Assembly: GCF_014773225.1 (NCBI RefSeq) | Contig: NZ_JACXAJ010000001.1 | Coordinates: 310,001-374,000 of the forward strand | DNA from: Pontibacter aquaedesilientis | Lineage (GTDB): Bacteria > Bacteroidota > Bacteroidia > Cytophagales > Hymenobacteraceae | DNA length: 64,000 nt | Direction: 5' to 3' | In this document: positions 27,344-36,132 of the stretch, in pieces | Layout of the letters: each line of letters starts with the position of its first letter | Position numbering within the stretch: the stretch's first letter is position 1 | Translations under genes and position numbers: made by a program | The notes under the pieces: generated by a model | What the model saw: only the letters and a program-made list of their open reading frames with translations | The model's database searches: none | What the model was told of the DNA's origin: nothing

Positions 27344-29740
27344 TTGATCTATCCAGAGAATCTTGAAATAAAAATCGGGTTTGCACAGGTACGCGAAATG
27401 CTGCTAGAGCTTTGCCTGAGTCCGCTGGGACGCCATTTTGTAAACCGCATGACTTTTCTGAACCGGCAAGACCTGGTTCAGCGACTTTTACAACAAACCA
27501 ACGAGTTTAAGCAGCTGCTGGAGTCCGATGCCGAGATTCCACTGCAGCACTACTTCGACGCCACGGCTTATCTGGACAGAGCAGCCATTGAGGGCACCTA
27601 CCTCGATGTGCAGGCTTTCTTCGAGATCAAGATGTCGCTGCGCACCATCCGCGACTCCCTACAATTTATTTCCAATGCCGAGGAAGGTACTTACGAGGCG
27701 CTGAAGGCGCTGGGTGCCAACATCATCGTGGAGCGTTCTTTGATCGCCGCCCTCGACAAAGTGGTGGACGATGCTGGTGCCGTGCGCGACGATGCCACGC
27801 CTGAGTTGCAGCGTTTGAAGCGAGACCTGATTTCCCAGCAGGCAATCCTGCGCAAGACGATCAGCTCGATCATGCGGCATGCCAAGAACGAGGGCTGGAC
27901 ACCAGGAGATGCCGAGCCAACCATTCGTGGCGGGCGTCTGGTTATACCTGTTACTGCCGAGCACAAGCGCCGCGTCAAAGGGCTGATACATGATGAGTCG
28001 AACACAGGCCAGACAGTATACATTGAGCCGGAATCCATCTTCGAACTCAACAACGACATCAAAGACCTGGATAATGCCTATCACCGGGAGCTTATCCGTA
28101 TCCTGATCGGGTTGACCAACACGCTGCGTAACTTTATACCTGAGTTGCGTAGGGCCTATCAGTATCTGGGTTTGCTGGACTTTATCCGGGCCAAAGCAGC
28201 CTTTGCCCGACGGGTGGAGGCCACCATGCCGAAGCTGCATAAGTATCCGCATATTGCCTGGAAACAAGCCATCCACCCGCTGCTATACCTGTCACACAAA
28301 CAATTGGGCAAGCCAACAGTGCCTATGGATTTGGAACTTACCCGCGATCAGCGGATTTTGCTTATATCAGGGCCAAACGCTGGTGGTAAATCCGTGAGTT
28401 TGAAAACTGTAGGACTTGTGCAGTACATGCTGCAAACCGGTATGCTTATACCTGTGGCCGATGGGTCGGAGGCGGGCATCTTCCACGATATCTTTATCGA
28501 CATCGGGGATGAGCAGTCTATCGAGAACGACCTGAGTACCTATAGTTCGCACCTCACCAACATGAAGAAATTTGTGACGGTGGCCGATAACAAAAGCCTG
28601 GTGCTGATTGATGAGTTTGGTACAGGCACAGAACCCGTGCTGGGTGGTGCCATTGCCGAGGCCGTGCTCCAGAACCTAAACGACAGCAAGGTGTTTGGCG
28701 TGATCACGACGCACTACACCAACCTGAAGAACTTTGCAGAGCGCACGCCAGGTATTGTGAACGGGGCCATGCGCTACGATCATAAGCACCTGCAGCCACT
28801 CTACCAGCTGGAAATCGGAAAACCGGGCTCGTCCTTCGCCATTGAGATTGCCCGTAAGATCGGTCTGCCGAAGCACATCGTGGACAAAGCCAGCAGCCTG
28901 GTGGGCAAGGACAAAATACGCTACGACCGGTTACTGGAGGAGTTGGAGACAGAGAAGCAGGAACTGGAAAAGAAACTGCGCGAAGCCACAACCCTGGAAC
29001 TGAAGCTGAAGCGCAATGTGAAGGAGTATAACGACTTGAAAAACTTCCTGGAGGAGAGTAAGCAGGATGTGATGCGCGAAGCCAAAGGCAAAGCCAAGCT
29101 GTTGTTGAAAGACGCAAACCAAAAAATCGAGTCGACGATACAGCAGATCAAGCAGAGCCAGGCCGAGAAGGAGCAGACCAAAGCTGCCCGGCGCGATCTG
29201 GAGACCTTTGCGACGGAAGTTGTGCGCAAAGAAGAGCCGCGCCCAGCTCACAGACGGGTAGCCAGCAATGGAGGACCGCTGAAACCGGGTGATAGCGTGT
29301 CGTTGATCGGGCAGGATTCAGTAGGCCAGATTGTGGGTATCAAAGGCAAAACGGCAGAGGTACTCTTTGGCGGGCTGAAAACAATCGTGAAGGTGGACAA
29401 CCTGGAGCGGGCTGAGGCGCAGACGGCCAAGCAGAAAAAAGCCGAAGCCACAGAAGGCTATACCCGCGGGATGAACATCACACAGCGTATGGCGGACTTT
29501 ACCGCTACACTGGATATAAGGGGGGAGTATGCCGAAGAAGCCCTGACCAAAGTGATGAACTTTACCGACGAGGCGATTATGCTGGGTATGCCGGAGATCA
29601 AGATCATCCATGGCCGTGGAAACGGTGTTCTGCGCCAGGTAGTGCGCGACTACTTATACTCCGTACGGGAAGTGGCTAGCCTGAGCAGCGAAGCCGAGGA
29701 AAGGGGAGGTGATGGTGCTACCCTGGCGGTGTTGAAATAA
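27344..29740 (+). CDS. mutS2: Endonuclease MutS2
   Basis: MutS2 protein of 798 aa that suppresses homologous recombination and, in Gram-positives, rescues collided ribosomes. It starts at TTG 27344; no ATG is available nearby. The clamp and coiled-coil domain runs to about residue 310. The ATPase has Walker A GPNAGGKS (343-350) and LIDEFGTGTEP as the Walker B region near 422-432. A long coiled coil at about 515-640 is rich in Glu, Lys and Gln. The C-terminal Smr nuclease domain (about 720-798) has LDIRGEYAEEA and HGRGNGVLRQVVRDYL. All expected parts are present. Confidence 0.96.
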   Translation: MIYPENLEIKIGFAQVREMLLELCLSPLGRHFVNRMTFLNRQDLVQRLLQQTNEFKQLLESDAEIPLQHYFDATAYLDRAAIEGTYLDVQAFFEIKMSLRTIRDSLQFISNAEEGTYEALKALGANIIVERSLIAALDKVVDDAGAVRDDATPELQRLKRDLISQQAILRKTISSIMRHAKNEGWTPGDAEPTIRGGRLVIPVTAEHKRRVKGLIHDESNTGQTVYIEPESIFELNNDIKDLDNAYHRELIRILIGLTNTLRNFIPELRRAYQYLGLLDFIRAKAAFARRVEATMPKLHKYPHIAWKQAIHPLLYLSHKQLGKPTVPMDLELTRDQRILLISGPNAGGKSVSLKTVGLVQYMLQTGMLIPVADGSEAGIFHDIFIDIGDEQSIENDLSTYSSHLTNMKKFVTVADNKSLVLIDEFGTGTEPVLGGAIAEAVLQNLNDSKVFGVITTHYTNLKNFAERTPGIVNGAMRYDHKHLQPLYQLEIGKPGSSFAIEIARKIGLPKHIVDKASSLVGKDKIRYDRLLEELETEKQELEKKLREATTLELKLKRNVKEYNDLKNFLEESKQDVMREAKGKAKLLLKDANQKIESTIQQIKQSQAEKEQTKAARRDLETFATEVVRKEEPRPAHRRVASNGGPLKPGDSVSLIGQDSVGQIVGIKGKTAEVLFGGLKTIVKVDNLERAEAQTAKQKKAEATEGYTRGMNITQRMADFTATLDIRGEYAEEALTKVMNFTDEAIMLGMPEIKIIHGRGNGVLRQVVRDYLYSVREVASLSSEAEERGGDGATLAVLK

Positions 29741-29744
29741 AGGA

Positions 29745-29794
29745 AATGCCAGCATAAAAAGATACCCGTTTGGGGCGGGTTTTATGCTGGCATT
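29745..29794. terminator. Long hairpin terminator after mutS2
   Basis: AATGCCAGCATAAAA (29745-29759) pairs perfectly with TTTTATGCTGGCATT (29780-29794), with a nested ACCCG/CGGGT stem inside. It lies between mutS2 and a convergent lipoprotein gene and can serve both. Confidence 0.8.
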
Positions 29795-29797
29795 GAC

Positions 29798-30214
29798 TTA
29801 ATGTGAAAACCTGAACTCAAAAGGCAAACCATCGATTTCCTGCTCATAATACAATTCGGTGGCGTTGAGTTTGTTTATTTTGACGGTGTAGGCCTGGTTA
29901 GTGCCTTTGTCGAAAAGGATTTCCTGCTCATTGTTCACGAATTCCCAAGTGCCGACAATCGTGCGGCCAAAGGTTTCCCGGTATTCTCCGTTCTTGTCGA
30001 AGCGGGTGCTGAGCTGGCGTACATCGAAATTAGCAGAGTCGCGGAGAAGCTGTGAGATGTCCTGCCCCTGTATATAAACGCTACTGCCGGTCCAGAGGCC
30101 AGTGGTCAGGAGGTCGCTCCTAGAGGGCTCCTTGTCTTCATCGTCTTTGTCGCAGCTTGTAAAAACCAAAAGCAAGGCGGCGAAGAGAAAAGGAATAATT
30201 CGTTGTGTTTTCAT
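29798..30214 (-). CDS. Lipocalin-like lipoprotein, copy 3 of a tandem set
   Basis: Lipoprotein of 138 aa with lipobox VFTSC (Cys20) and an acidic tether DKDDEDKEP. The mature domain resembles the lipocalin-like family common in Bacteroidota: SDLLTTGLWTGSSVY, DKNGEYRETF and GTWEFVNNEQEILF. It shares SDLLTxGxWTG, GTWEFVxNEQxIL and the tail pattern with the genes at 30362 and 30973, so the three are tandem paralogues with the same strand and order. The function is unknown; such lipoproteins are usually periplasmic or surface-bound. It ends 3 bp before the mutS2 terminator hairpin. Confidence 0.8.
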   Translation of the reverse strand: MKTQRIIPFLFAALLLVFTSCDKDDEDKEPSRSDLLTTGLWTGSSVYIQGQDISQLLRDSANFDVRQLSTRFDKNGEYRETFGRTIVGTWEFVNNEQEILFDKGTNQAYTVKINKLNATELYYEQEIDGLPFEFRFSH

Positions 30215-30361
30215 GTGGTTTGCTGTTAAAGGTTCTGCCGGAAAAGCTGTGAGAGGCCATCGGGATGGGTTCTCACAGCTTTTATCTGTTACTACATCAT
30301 ACTGCTGTGCAGTCTTTTCGTTGTTGTAGCGATATAAAATCCCTATTCAGGTAACTGTCAT

Positions 30362-30784
30362 TTATTTGGCGTATCGCTCTTCGTACAATTTCTCGCGATA
30401 AGTATACTCCAAGATTAGTGCTTTGTCTGTAAGTTTTGTAATTCGGACGCTTAATTCGTCCGTTTGATTCTTATCGTGGAGTATGTGCTGTTCATTATCT
30501 ACAAACTCCCAGGTTCCCAGCAAGGCTTTCCGCTCATAGGTGCTTGCATATTTACCATCCTTCTCGTATTTCCACAGTTGCTTTTTGATATCGTAATTTT
30601 CCTTTTCGATGAGGAGCTGGGTAACGTCTTCTCCATTTCGGAACATGGATACACCTGTCCAGGTGCCAGCCGTTAACAGGTCGCTTTTTGTTGGAGAGCT
30701 TTCTTCTTTGTCTTTATCACAACCAGTGAGTAATACAATGAACACAAAAGTTAACAGAAAACCATAGAATCGTTGTGTATACAT
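30362..30784 (-). CDS. Lipocalin-like lipoprotein, copy 2 of a tandem set
   Basis: Lipoprotein of 140 aa with lipobox LLTGC (Cys22) followed by DKDKEESSPTKSDLL. It shares SDLLTAGTWTG, DGKYASTYERKALLGTWEFV and NEQHIL with its downstream neighbour. The mature part is about 118 residues of predicted beta strands. Its DNA is more AT-rich than the neighbouring housekeeping genes, as is common for fast-evolving lipoproteins. A 147-bp gap separates it from copy 3, so the two may be expressed separately. The ligand is unknown. Confidence 0.8.
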   Translation of the reverse strand: MYTQRFYGFLLTFVFIVLLTGCDKDKEESSPTKSDLLTAGTWTGVSMFRNGEDVTQLLIEKENYDIKKQLWKYEKDGKYASTYERKALLGTWEFVDNEQHILHDKNQTDELSVRITKLTDKALILEYTYREKLYEERYAK

Positions 30785-30881
30785 GATAAATTAAATTAGT
30801 TAAAAAATATATTGAATTATTGCATATACGGACATCTGTAATAAATGTGAATATGATATATATGTTTATTTGAAAAAAAAC

Positions 30882-30925
30882 AGACCCGCCACCGTTAGCT
30901 GCTGTAGCTAATCGGTGGCGGGTCT
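30882..30925 (-). terminator. Intrinsic terminator between lipoprotein copies 1 and 2
   Basis: AGACCCGCCACCG-TTAGCT (30882-30900) pairs with AGCTAA-T-CGGTGGCGGGTCT (30906-30925). On the minus strand it is followed by a run of eight Ts (30873-30880). It ends the transcript of the gene at 30973. Confidence 0.9.
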
Positions 30926-30972
30926 CTTTTGGAAGGTTAATATGCAGGTATAGGGATTGTACCAGCCAGTCC

Positions 30973-31407
30973 TTATTTTACAAAGTGCACCTCTGCATCA
31001 TATGTGGTATTACCTTGGGTCACGGTTTTAAACAGGCTCATGTTGCTGCCCGTAAGGGAAATGATTTGCAGATCGCCCAGCAGGTCAAAATAAAGAATGG
31101 TTTCGTTTTCCTTGAAAGTCCAGGTACCCGTGGTGTTTTGAGGGACGCCATTTTGGGTATACACTGCCGTGTAAGTGCCGTCTCGGCGAAGTGTCAGGGT
31201 AGTGCTTTTTATGTCCAGCAGCATGCTTTTGATTTCAGGTCTGTCTGAAACGTCGAAGCCATTAACCGTAACCCGATCACCTTTCCACTCATGCGCAACA
31301 ATTAAATCGGTCTTGGTAGGTTCGGTATCTTTATCTTTTTCGCAGGCTGATAGGGTAAGCGAGAACACAGCCATCAGAAGGAGAAAGCTTATTTTAAGTA
31401 TGTTCAT
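30973..31407 (-). CDS. Lipocalin-like lipoprotein, copy 1 of a tandem set
   Basis: Lipoprotein of 144 aa with lipobox TLSAC (Cys21) and tether EKDKDTEPTKTDL. It is the most diverged of the three paralogues: WKGDRVTVNGFDVSD replaces the WTG.S..GxD block, yet RRDGTYTAVYTQNG and TGTWTFKENETILYF keep the lipocalin-like pattern. It has its own terminator (30882-30925), so it is transcribed apart from copies 2 and 3. A palindromic TATA-rich stretch lies just upstream (31409-31440) but matches no box I know. The ligand is unknown. Confidence 0.78.
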   Translation of the reverse strand: MNILKISFLLLMAVFSLTLSACEKDKDTEPTKTDLIVAHEWKGDRVTVNGFDVSDRPEIKSMLLDIKSTTLTLRRDGTYTAVYTQNGVPQNTTGTWTFKENETILYFDLLGDLQIISLTGSNMSLFKTVTQGNTTYDAEVHFVK

Positions 31408-31511
31408 AAGGGTATATATATTTAGAAAATTATACCCTTGTATATCGCTTTAACGCTAATTTAGTTCCTGCTTTTTCGCTAAAATTTAGGAGAGGTTGTC
31501 AAAAATTTTGT

Positions 31512-32528
31512 CTACAGAATATTCACCTCTGGTTGCAGTATGATTCCAAACTTTTCCTGTACTGAATCAATAATATCGTAGGCCAGTTGCAACAATTTTT
31601 CACCTTCAGCACCACCATAGTTCACCAGCACCAGCGCCTGGTTTTTGTGCACGCCGTAGTTCCCGATCTCTTTGCCTTTCCAACCGCATTGCTCAATCAG
31701 CCAACCGGCCGGTATTTTGACCCTGTCCTCCGATACTGGGTAGGCAGGCATATCCGGGTGCTTTTCTTTGAGCACATCAAACAGCAGTACCGGTATTTCG
31801 GGGTTTTTGAAGAAGCTGCCCGCATTCCCGATCTGGGTTGGGTCCGGGAGTTTGCTGCGACGGATATGGCACACGGCGGCGCTCACATCCTGTATAGTGG
31901 GCTGCTGCACCCGCATTTCTTCCAGTGTGGTTTTAATGGCACCATAGGCAGTGTTGAGCTGATGCTGCTTGTGCAGTTGGAGTGTGACGGATGTGACAAT
32001 GAACTGGTCTTTTGCCGCATGCTTGAACACACTTTCGCGGTAACCGAACTGACAGGCGTTTTTATCGAAGGTATGGATGCTGCCCGTTTCCAGGTGCACG
32101 GCTTCCAGTTCCACAAATACATCCTTTAGTTCAGTCCCATAGGCCCCGATGTTTTGGAGGGGGGCAGCACCCACGGTTCCAGGTATAAGCGAGAGGTTCT
32201 CAACGCCGCCCAGGTTATGCTCCAGGCAGAACTGTACCAGATCATGCCATACCTCACCGCCGCCAGCTTTTACGTAGGCAAACGCATTGTCCTGGCGTAA
32301 TACCGCTATTCCCTTAATGCCGTTGAGCAACACAATCCCCTCAAAGTTTTTGGTGAACAGCACATTGCTGCCGCCCCCCAGGATAAGTTTCGGCTCATCC
32401 TTCACTTCTGGTCTCTGCAACAGCTCCTGCAACTCCTGCACACTGTCAAAACGCGCAAAGTGCCTGGCTTTCACATCTATGCCAAAGGTATTGTAGGGTT
32501 TAAGGGAAAAGTCGGTCTCAAATTTCAT
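31512..32528 (-). CDS. murB: UDP-N-acetylenolpyruvoylglucosamine reductase
   Basis: FAD-dependent cytosolic enzyme that reduces UDP-GlcNAc-enolpyruvate to UDP-MurNAc, the second committed step of peptidoglycan synthesis. It is 338 aa, long like the type I (E. coli-like) form. The FAD-binding segment is LGGGSNVLF near residues 49-57, QNIGAYG lies near 124-130, and the catalytic Ser is in GNAGSFFKNP near 234-243. The C-terminal NYGVHKNQALVLVN block is also typical. murA, the step before it, lies 1.5 kb away on the same strand but is separated by an opposite-strand gene. Confidence 0.97.
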   Translation of the reverse strand: MKFETDFSLKPYNTFGIDVKARHFARFDSVQELQELLQRPEVKDEPKLILGGGSNVLFTKNFEGIVLLNGIKGIAVLRQDNAFAYVKAGGGEVWHDLVQFCLEHNLGGVENLSLIPGTVGAAPLQNIGAYGTELKDVFVELEAVHLETGSIHTFDKNACQFGYRESVFKHAAKDQFIVTSVTLQLHKQHQLNTAYGAIKTTLEEMRVQQPTIQDVSAAVCHIRRSKLPDPTQIGNAGSFFKNPEIPVLLFDVLKEKHPDMPAYPVSEDRVKIPAGWLIEQCGWKGKEIGNYGVHKNQALVLVNYGGAEGEKLLQLAYDIIDSVQEKFGIILQPEVNIL

Positions 32529-32544
32529 AAGTGGGTATTTACAG

Positions 32545-32552
32545 CAAAAATA
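32545..32552 (-). promoter_or_regulatory. -7 box for murB
   Basis: CAAAAATA on the + strand reads TATTTTTG on the minus strand, a perfect TAnnTTTG match 17 bp before the murB ATG. No clear -33 element was found. Confidence 0.45.
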
Positions 32553-32562
32553 AGGTTAATTA

Positions 32563-32640
32563 GTGAAGAGTAAAACCTTAAGTTCTGTGTCTTGGGCTCT
32601 GAGTCCCGAGTTTTATTTTAATCAGAACTCACTTCTCATT
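32563..32640. repeat. Inverted word-like segment between murB and the RlmL-like gene
   Basis: AGTTCTGTGTCTTGGGCTCT (32581-32600) faces CAGAACTCACTTCTC (32625-32639). GAAGAGT at 32563-32569 and GGACTCAGAG-type words (GAGTCCCGAG) continue the pattern. The arms are degenerate and imperfect. It lies between divergent genes, unlike most of the other arrays. Confidence 0.45.
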
Positions 32641-32644
32641 TCCT

Positions 32645-32652
32645 TATCTTTG
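32645..32652 (+). promoter_or_regulatory. -7 box TATCTTTG before the RlmL-like gene
   Basis: Perfect TAnnTTTG match 21 bp before the ATG at 32674; no clear -33 TTG at the expected distance. Confidence 0.5.
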
Positions 32653-32673
32653 TGGAAGCATTAACGAATTACA

Positions 32674-33867
32674 ATGGCAAAACAAAAACCGAGCGGCAAT
32701 TTCAACATGGTTGCTACCACGCTCAGCGGACTGGAAGAGGTGCTGGCTGAAGAGCTTCGCGCCCTGGACATGGAGTATATTAAAGTAGGCAACCGTGCCG
32801 TAAGTTTCTCCGGAACACTGCGTCAGATGTACGAGGCTAACCTGTGGTGCCGTACCGCCATCCGTATTCTCAAGCCCATCCGCAATTTCAAAGCCCGTGA
32901 TGAGAAAGACCTGTATGAACAGGTACAGAAAACCAACTGGGCCGAGGTAATGGACCTGTCCCAGACGTTCGCCATTGACGCTGTGGTGAGCCACTCTACC
33001 TTTGAGCATTCGCTTTTTGTGGCGCAGCTTACCAAAGACGCCATCGTGGACCAGTTCCGGAAAGCCACCGGTGAGCGCCCTTCCGTGGATCGGGTACGTC
33101 CGGACGTGCGCATTAACCTGCATATGCACGAAAACATGGTCACGTTGTCGCTAGACTCCTCCGGGGACTCACTGCACCGCCGCGGTTACCGGTTGCTGAC
33201 CAACGTTGCCCCGCTCAACGAAGTGCTGGCCGCCGGAATCATTGCCCTGACAGGCTGGGATAAGAAATCGACTTTTGTTGATCCGATGGCCGGTTCCGGC
33301 ACATTTCTGATCGAGGCTGCCCTGATGGCCCAGAACATTGCACCAGGTATATTCCGGCGCGACCCTTTTGCCTTTGAAAGCTGGAAAGACTATAACAAGG
33401 AGCTTTTTGAGATGGTATGGAAAACGGCAGAGATAAAAGAGAAGCGTGAGCCGCAGGCTGAGATCATTGGGTACGACATTGACCCGGATTATGTGCTGGC
33501 TGCCCGAAAGAACATCGAGAATGCCGGACTGGGTCATGTGATCAAAATCGGACTGGCTGACTTTTTCGAGACGAAAGCCACAGCGGAGCAGGGAGTAGTG
33601 GTGATGAACCCACCCTACAACGAGCGCATTCTGTCTGATGACATTAACCAACTTTACAAGCAAATTGGGGATGCCCTTAAAAACAACTACCAGGGATTCG
33701 ACGCCTTTGTATTAACGGGTAATCTGGATGCCGCCAAGAACATCGGTCTGCGGGCATCCCGCCGTACGCCCCTCTACAACGGAGCCATCGATTGCCGCCT
33801 GCTGAAATACGAACTGTACAGAGGCAGCAGAAGGGGAGAGGGTAAAGAAGAAGCGCAGCAAGATTAG
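32674..33867 (+). CDS. THUMP-domain 23S rRNA (guanine-N2) methyltransferase, RlmL-like
   Basis: SAM-dependent RNA methyltransferase of 397 aa, similar to the N-terminal half of E. coli RlmKL and to the UPF0020 family. The THUMP RNA-binding domain covers about residues 55-165. The Rossmann methyltransferase domain follows, with SAM-binding DPMAGSGTFLIEAA near 208-221, YDIDPDY near 267-273, and the catalytic NPPY motif near 311-314. E. coli RlmKL modifies G2445 of 23S rRNA with this half; the second (RlmK) half is absent here. The C-terminus is a basic, low-complexity tail (RGSRRGEGKEEAQQD). Confidence 0.9.
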   Translation: MAKQKPSGNFNMVATTLSGLEEVLAEELRALDMEYIKVGNRAVSFSGTLRQMYEANLWCRTAIRILKPIRNFKARDEKDLYEQVQKTNWAEVMDLSQTFAIDAVVSHSTFEHSLFVAQLTKDAIVDQFRKATGERPSVDRVRPDVRINLHMHENMVTLSLDSSGDSLHRRGYRLLTNVAPLNEVLAAGIIALTGWDKKSTFVDPMAGSGTFLIEAALMAQNIAPGIFRRDPFAFESWKDYNKELFEMVWKTAEIKEKREPQAEIIGYDIDPDYVLAARKNIENAGLGHVIKIGLADFFETKATAEQGVVVMNPPYNERILSDDINQLYKQIGDALKNNYQGFDAFVLTGNLDAAKNIGLRASRRTPLYNGAIDCRLLKYELYRGSRRGEGKEEAQQD

Positions 33868-33906
33868 CATGCTGTTGCAGGTATACCTTACAATCTTCTG
33901 AGTCAA

Positions 33907-33948
33907 TAAATCAAAAAGAGCACCCTCAGTAGGTGCTCTTTTTGATTT
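33907..33948. terminator. Bidirectional terminator between RlmL-like gene and murA
   Basis: AAATCAAAAAGAGCACC (33908-33924) pairs with GGTGCTCTTTTTGATTT (33932-33948), with A- and T-runs on both sides. The genes on both sides converge on it. Confidence 0.9.
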
Positions 33949-33974
33949 ATCAGGTGTAAGATGCCAAAGATGAG

Positions 33975-34026
33975 ATCTTAAAAAAACAATTTCCTGAGTC
34001 TAATATCTAGCATCTAGAATCTAACA
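33975..34026. repeat. Word-repeat array behind murA
   Basis: Repeated words around TCTAATATCTAGCATCTAGA, CTAACATTAAA and similar, directly after the murA stop at 34027-34029. The words differ from the AAGTTAGA arrays. No inverted partner was found. Confidence 0.55.
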
Positions 34027-35331
34027 TTAAATTCTTCTGATCTGTGCTCCGAGTGCATTCAGGCGGCCATCGATGTTCTGGTAACCACGGTCGATCTGCT
34101 CTACGTTGTCGATGATGCTGGTGCCTTCGGCTGAAAGCGCGGCTATCAACAGGGCTACACCGGCACGGATGTCAGGGGAGGCCATGCGGATACCGCGAAG
34201 CGGGATCTGGTTGTTCTGTCCGATCACAGTGGCGCGGTGCGGGTCGCAGAGGATGATCTGCGCGCCCATATCAATGAGTTTGTCCACGAAGAACAGACGG
34301 CTCTCAAACATTTTCTGGTGAATGAGAACAGTACCTTTTGCTTGGGTAGCTACCACGAGCGCCACACTCAGCAAGTCAGGCGTCAGGCCCGGCCAGGTAT
34401 GGTCCGATATGTTCAGGATGCTGCCGTCGATATAGGTGTCTACCTCATAAAGGTCTTGCGCAGGTATAAAGATATCATCGCCTCTGAATTCCATCTTAAT
34501 GCCCAGTCGCTGGAACGTGTCCGGTATAAGGCCAAGCTCAGGAATCTGGCAGTCTTTGATGGTGATCTCAGAACCCGTCATGGCGGCCAGACCGATGAAA
34601 GAGCCGATCTCGATCATATCGGGCAGCATGCGGTGATCCGTACCTCCCAACTGCTCCACACCTTCAATCACCAGCAGGTTAGAGCCGATGCCGCTAATTT
34701 TGGCGCCCATACGGTTGAGCATGCGGCAAAGCTGCTGCACATAGGGTTCACAGGCAGCGTTATAAATCGTGGTCGTGCCTTCTGCCAGCACTGCGGCCAT
34801 CAGGATGTTAGCCGTACCTGTTACGGAGGCCTCGTCCAGGAGCATGTAGGCTCCTTTCATGCGGTCGGCCGTAACGGTATAGAAGCTCTCCTCTGAGTTG
34901 TACTCAAACTTTGCTCCCAGCTTTTCGAAACCGATAAAGTGCGTATCCAGGCGGCGGCGACCAATTTTGTCGCCACCCGGCTTCGGCATTTTGGCCTTGC
35001 CGAAACGGGCCAGCATCGGACCAACGATCATCACAGAACCCCTGATGGCGCGGCCAAGCTCCACGAAACGATCCGTCTCCAGAAAATCCAGGTCAATATT
35101 ATCAGCCTGGAAGGTATAGGTATCTGGAGCAATGCGCTCGATGGCAACGCCGAGCTCACGCAGCAGCTCGATGAGTTTGTTCACATCCCGAATATCGGGG
35201 ATATTGGAAATGGTAACTTTTACGGGGGTCAGCAGGACGGCACAAAGTATCTGCAGTGCCTCGTTCTTGGCACCCTGCGGAATGATCTCACCGCGCAGCT
35301 TGTTGCCGCCAATTACTTCAAATGAAGCCAT
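34027..35331 (-). CDS. murA: UDP-N-acetylglucosamine 1-carboxyvinyltransferase
   Basis: First committed enzyme of peptidoglycan synthesis, joining phosphoenolpyruvate to UDP-GlcNAc. It is 434 aa with the two-domain inside-out barrel of the EPSP synthase superfamily: N-terminal GGNKLRGEIIPQGAKNEALQ and C-terminal DIRAGVALLIAALSAEG. The active-site loop reads KPGGDKIGRRRLDTH, with Asp121 where E. coli has Cys115. Asp at this position is known from mycobacterial and chlamydial MurA and abolishes fosfomycin alkylation, so this protein should be resistant to fosfomycin. Murein synthesis otherwise proceeds normally with Asp. DUF4290 precedes it by 6 bp. Confidence 0.97.
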   Translation of the reverse strand: MASFEVIGGNKLRGEIIPQGAKNEALQILCAVLLTPVKVTISNIPDIRDVNKLIELLRELGVAIERIAPDTYTFQADNIDLDFLETDRFVELGRAIRGSVMIVGPMLARFGKAKMPKPGGDKIGRRRLDTHFIGFEKLGAKFEYNSEESFYTVTADRMKGAYMLLDEASVTGTANILMAAVLAEGTTTIYNAACEPYVQQLCRMLNRMGAKISGIGSNLLVIEGVEQLGGTDHRMLPDMIEIGSFIGLAAMTGSEITIKDCQIPELGLIPDTFQRLGIKMEFRGDDIFIPAQDLYEVDTYIDGSILNISDHTWPGLTPDLLSVALVVATQAKGTVLIHQKMFESRLFFVDKLIDMGAQIILCDPHRATVIGQNNQIPLRGIRMASPDIRAGVALLIAALSAEGTSIIDNVEQIDRGYQNIDGRLNALGAQIRRI

Positions 35332-35337
35332 TTATTA

Positions 35338-36009
35338 CTATTTATTTCTTTGGTTGGATGTAGTTCTGGGGTTTTTGCGGCCCCGGTTGTCGCCGCCACG
35401 GTTCTGCTGTTGCTGCGGACGATTGCTGCCGCTGTCCTGCTGGCTTCTGCCACCCACGGACTCAAACAGGTTATTGCTCTCGATGTAGCCAAGGTCCAGG
35501 TTCAGCTTGCCTTTGGAGATCTGCTGGATATCGCTCAGGATCACGTCGTCTGTTATGCTGTCTTTGTTGTAAGATCGGTACAGCGTCTTCATCAGTTTCC
35601 CGATAGAGATAGTAGCCGCTTCGCGTTCCTTGTCATCTTCTAACTCTGTCGCACGCTGAATCAGTAACTCCACGTTTTTGCCATAGTGCTTATACCTTGG
35701 CGTGTTAAGCGGGTATTCCATGGGCTGCGGCTTGTCGTTGAGGTACTCCATCGCGCTCAGTTTGTATGGCGCATCCACATCCAGTTTAGAGCCTGACATG
35801 ACGAACAGGTGGTTCCAGAGTTTCTGCTGAAAGTCCTGGGTGTCGCGAAGCTGCGGGTTGAGCTTGGCCATCAGATTGACCAACAGGTAAGACAGGCGTG
35901 TACGCTCTGCTTTGTCATCAATACTCAGTATGTGGTTCACAAGATCCTGTACGTTTCTGCCGTATTCGCGCAGCAACAGGTCTTGCTTAAAGGTGGTACT
36001 TGCTTCCAT
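35338..36009 (-). CDS. DUF4290 domain-containing protein
   Basis: Cytosolic protein of 223 aa; DUF4290 is a Bacteroidota-specific family of unknown function, often next to murA. The conserved block is LLLREYGRNVQDLVNHIL at about residues 11-28, with SYLLVNLMAKLNPQLRD and YKHYGKNVELLIQRA further on. The C-terminal 45 residues are disordered and rich in Gln, Asn, Arg and Gly (SNRPQQQQNRGGDNRGRKN), which may bind nucleic acid. It lies 6 bp upstream of murA, so the two are one operon, an arrangement I recall as common. Confidence 0.85.
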   Translation of the reverse strand: MEASTTFKQDLLLREYGRNVQDLVNHILSIDDKAERTRLSYLLVNLMAKLNPQLRDTQDFQQKLWNHLFVMSGSKLDVDAPYKLSAMEYLNDKPQPMEYPLNTPRYKHYGKNVELLIQRATELEDDKEREAATISIGKLMKTLYRSYNKDSITDDVILSDIQQISKGKLNLDLGYIESNNLFESVGGRSQQDSGSNRPQQQQNRGGDNRGRKNPRTTSNQRNK

Positions 36010-36011
36010 TA

Positions 36012-36132
36012 TTATCGATTACGAATTAAGAATTACGAATTACGAATTAAATATCACGAATTAAAAATTATAGTTGTAAATGGAGACAGATAGGTCCATT
36101 GCTAATTCTTAACCCCTAATTCGTAATTACTC
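36012..36132. repeat. Inverted word-repeat arrays, ACGAATTA family
   Basis: ATTACGAATTAAGAATTACG (36017-36036) and further ACGAATTAAATATCACGAATTA words are answered by CTAATTCTTAACCCCTAATT (36100-36119) and CGTAATTACTC on the other side of a spacer. It fills the gap between the UvrD stop and the DUF4290 start, beginning at the UvrD stop codon. Confidence 0.65.
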
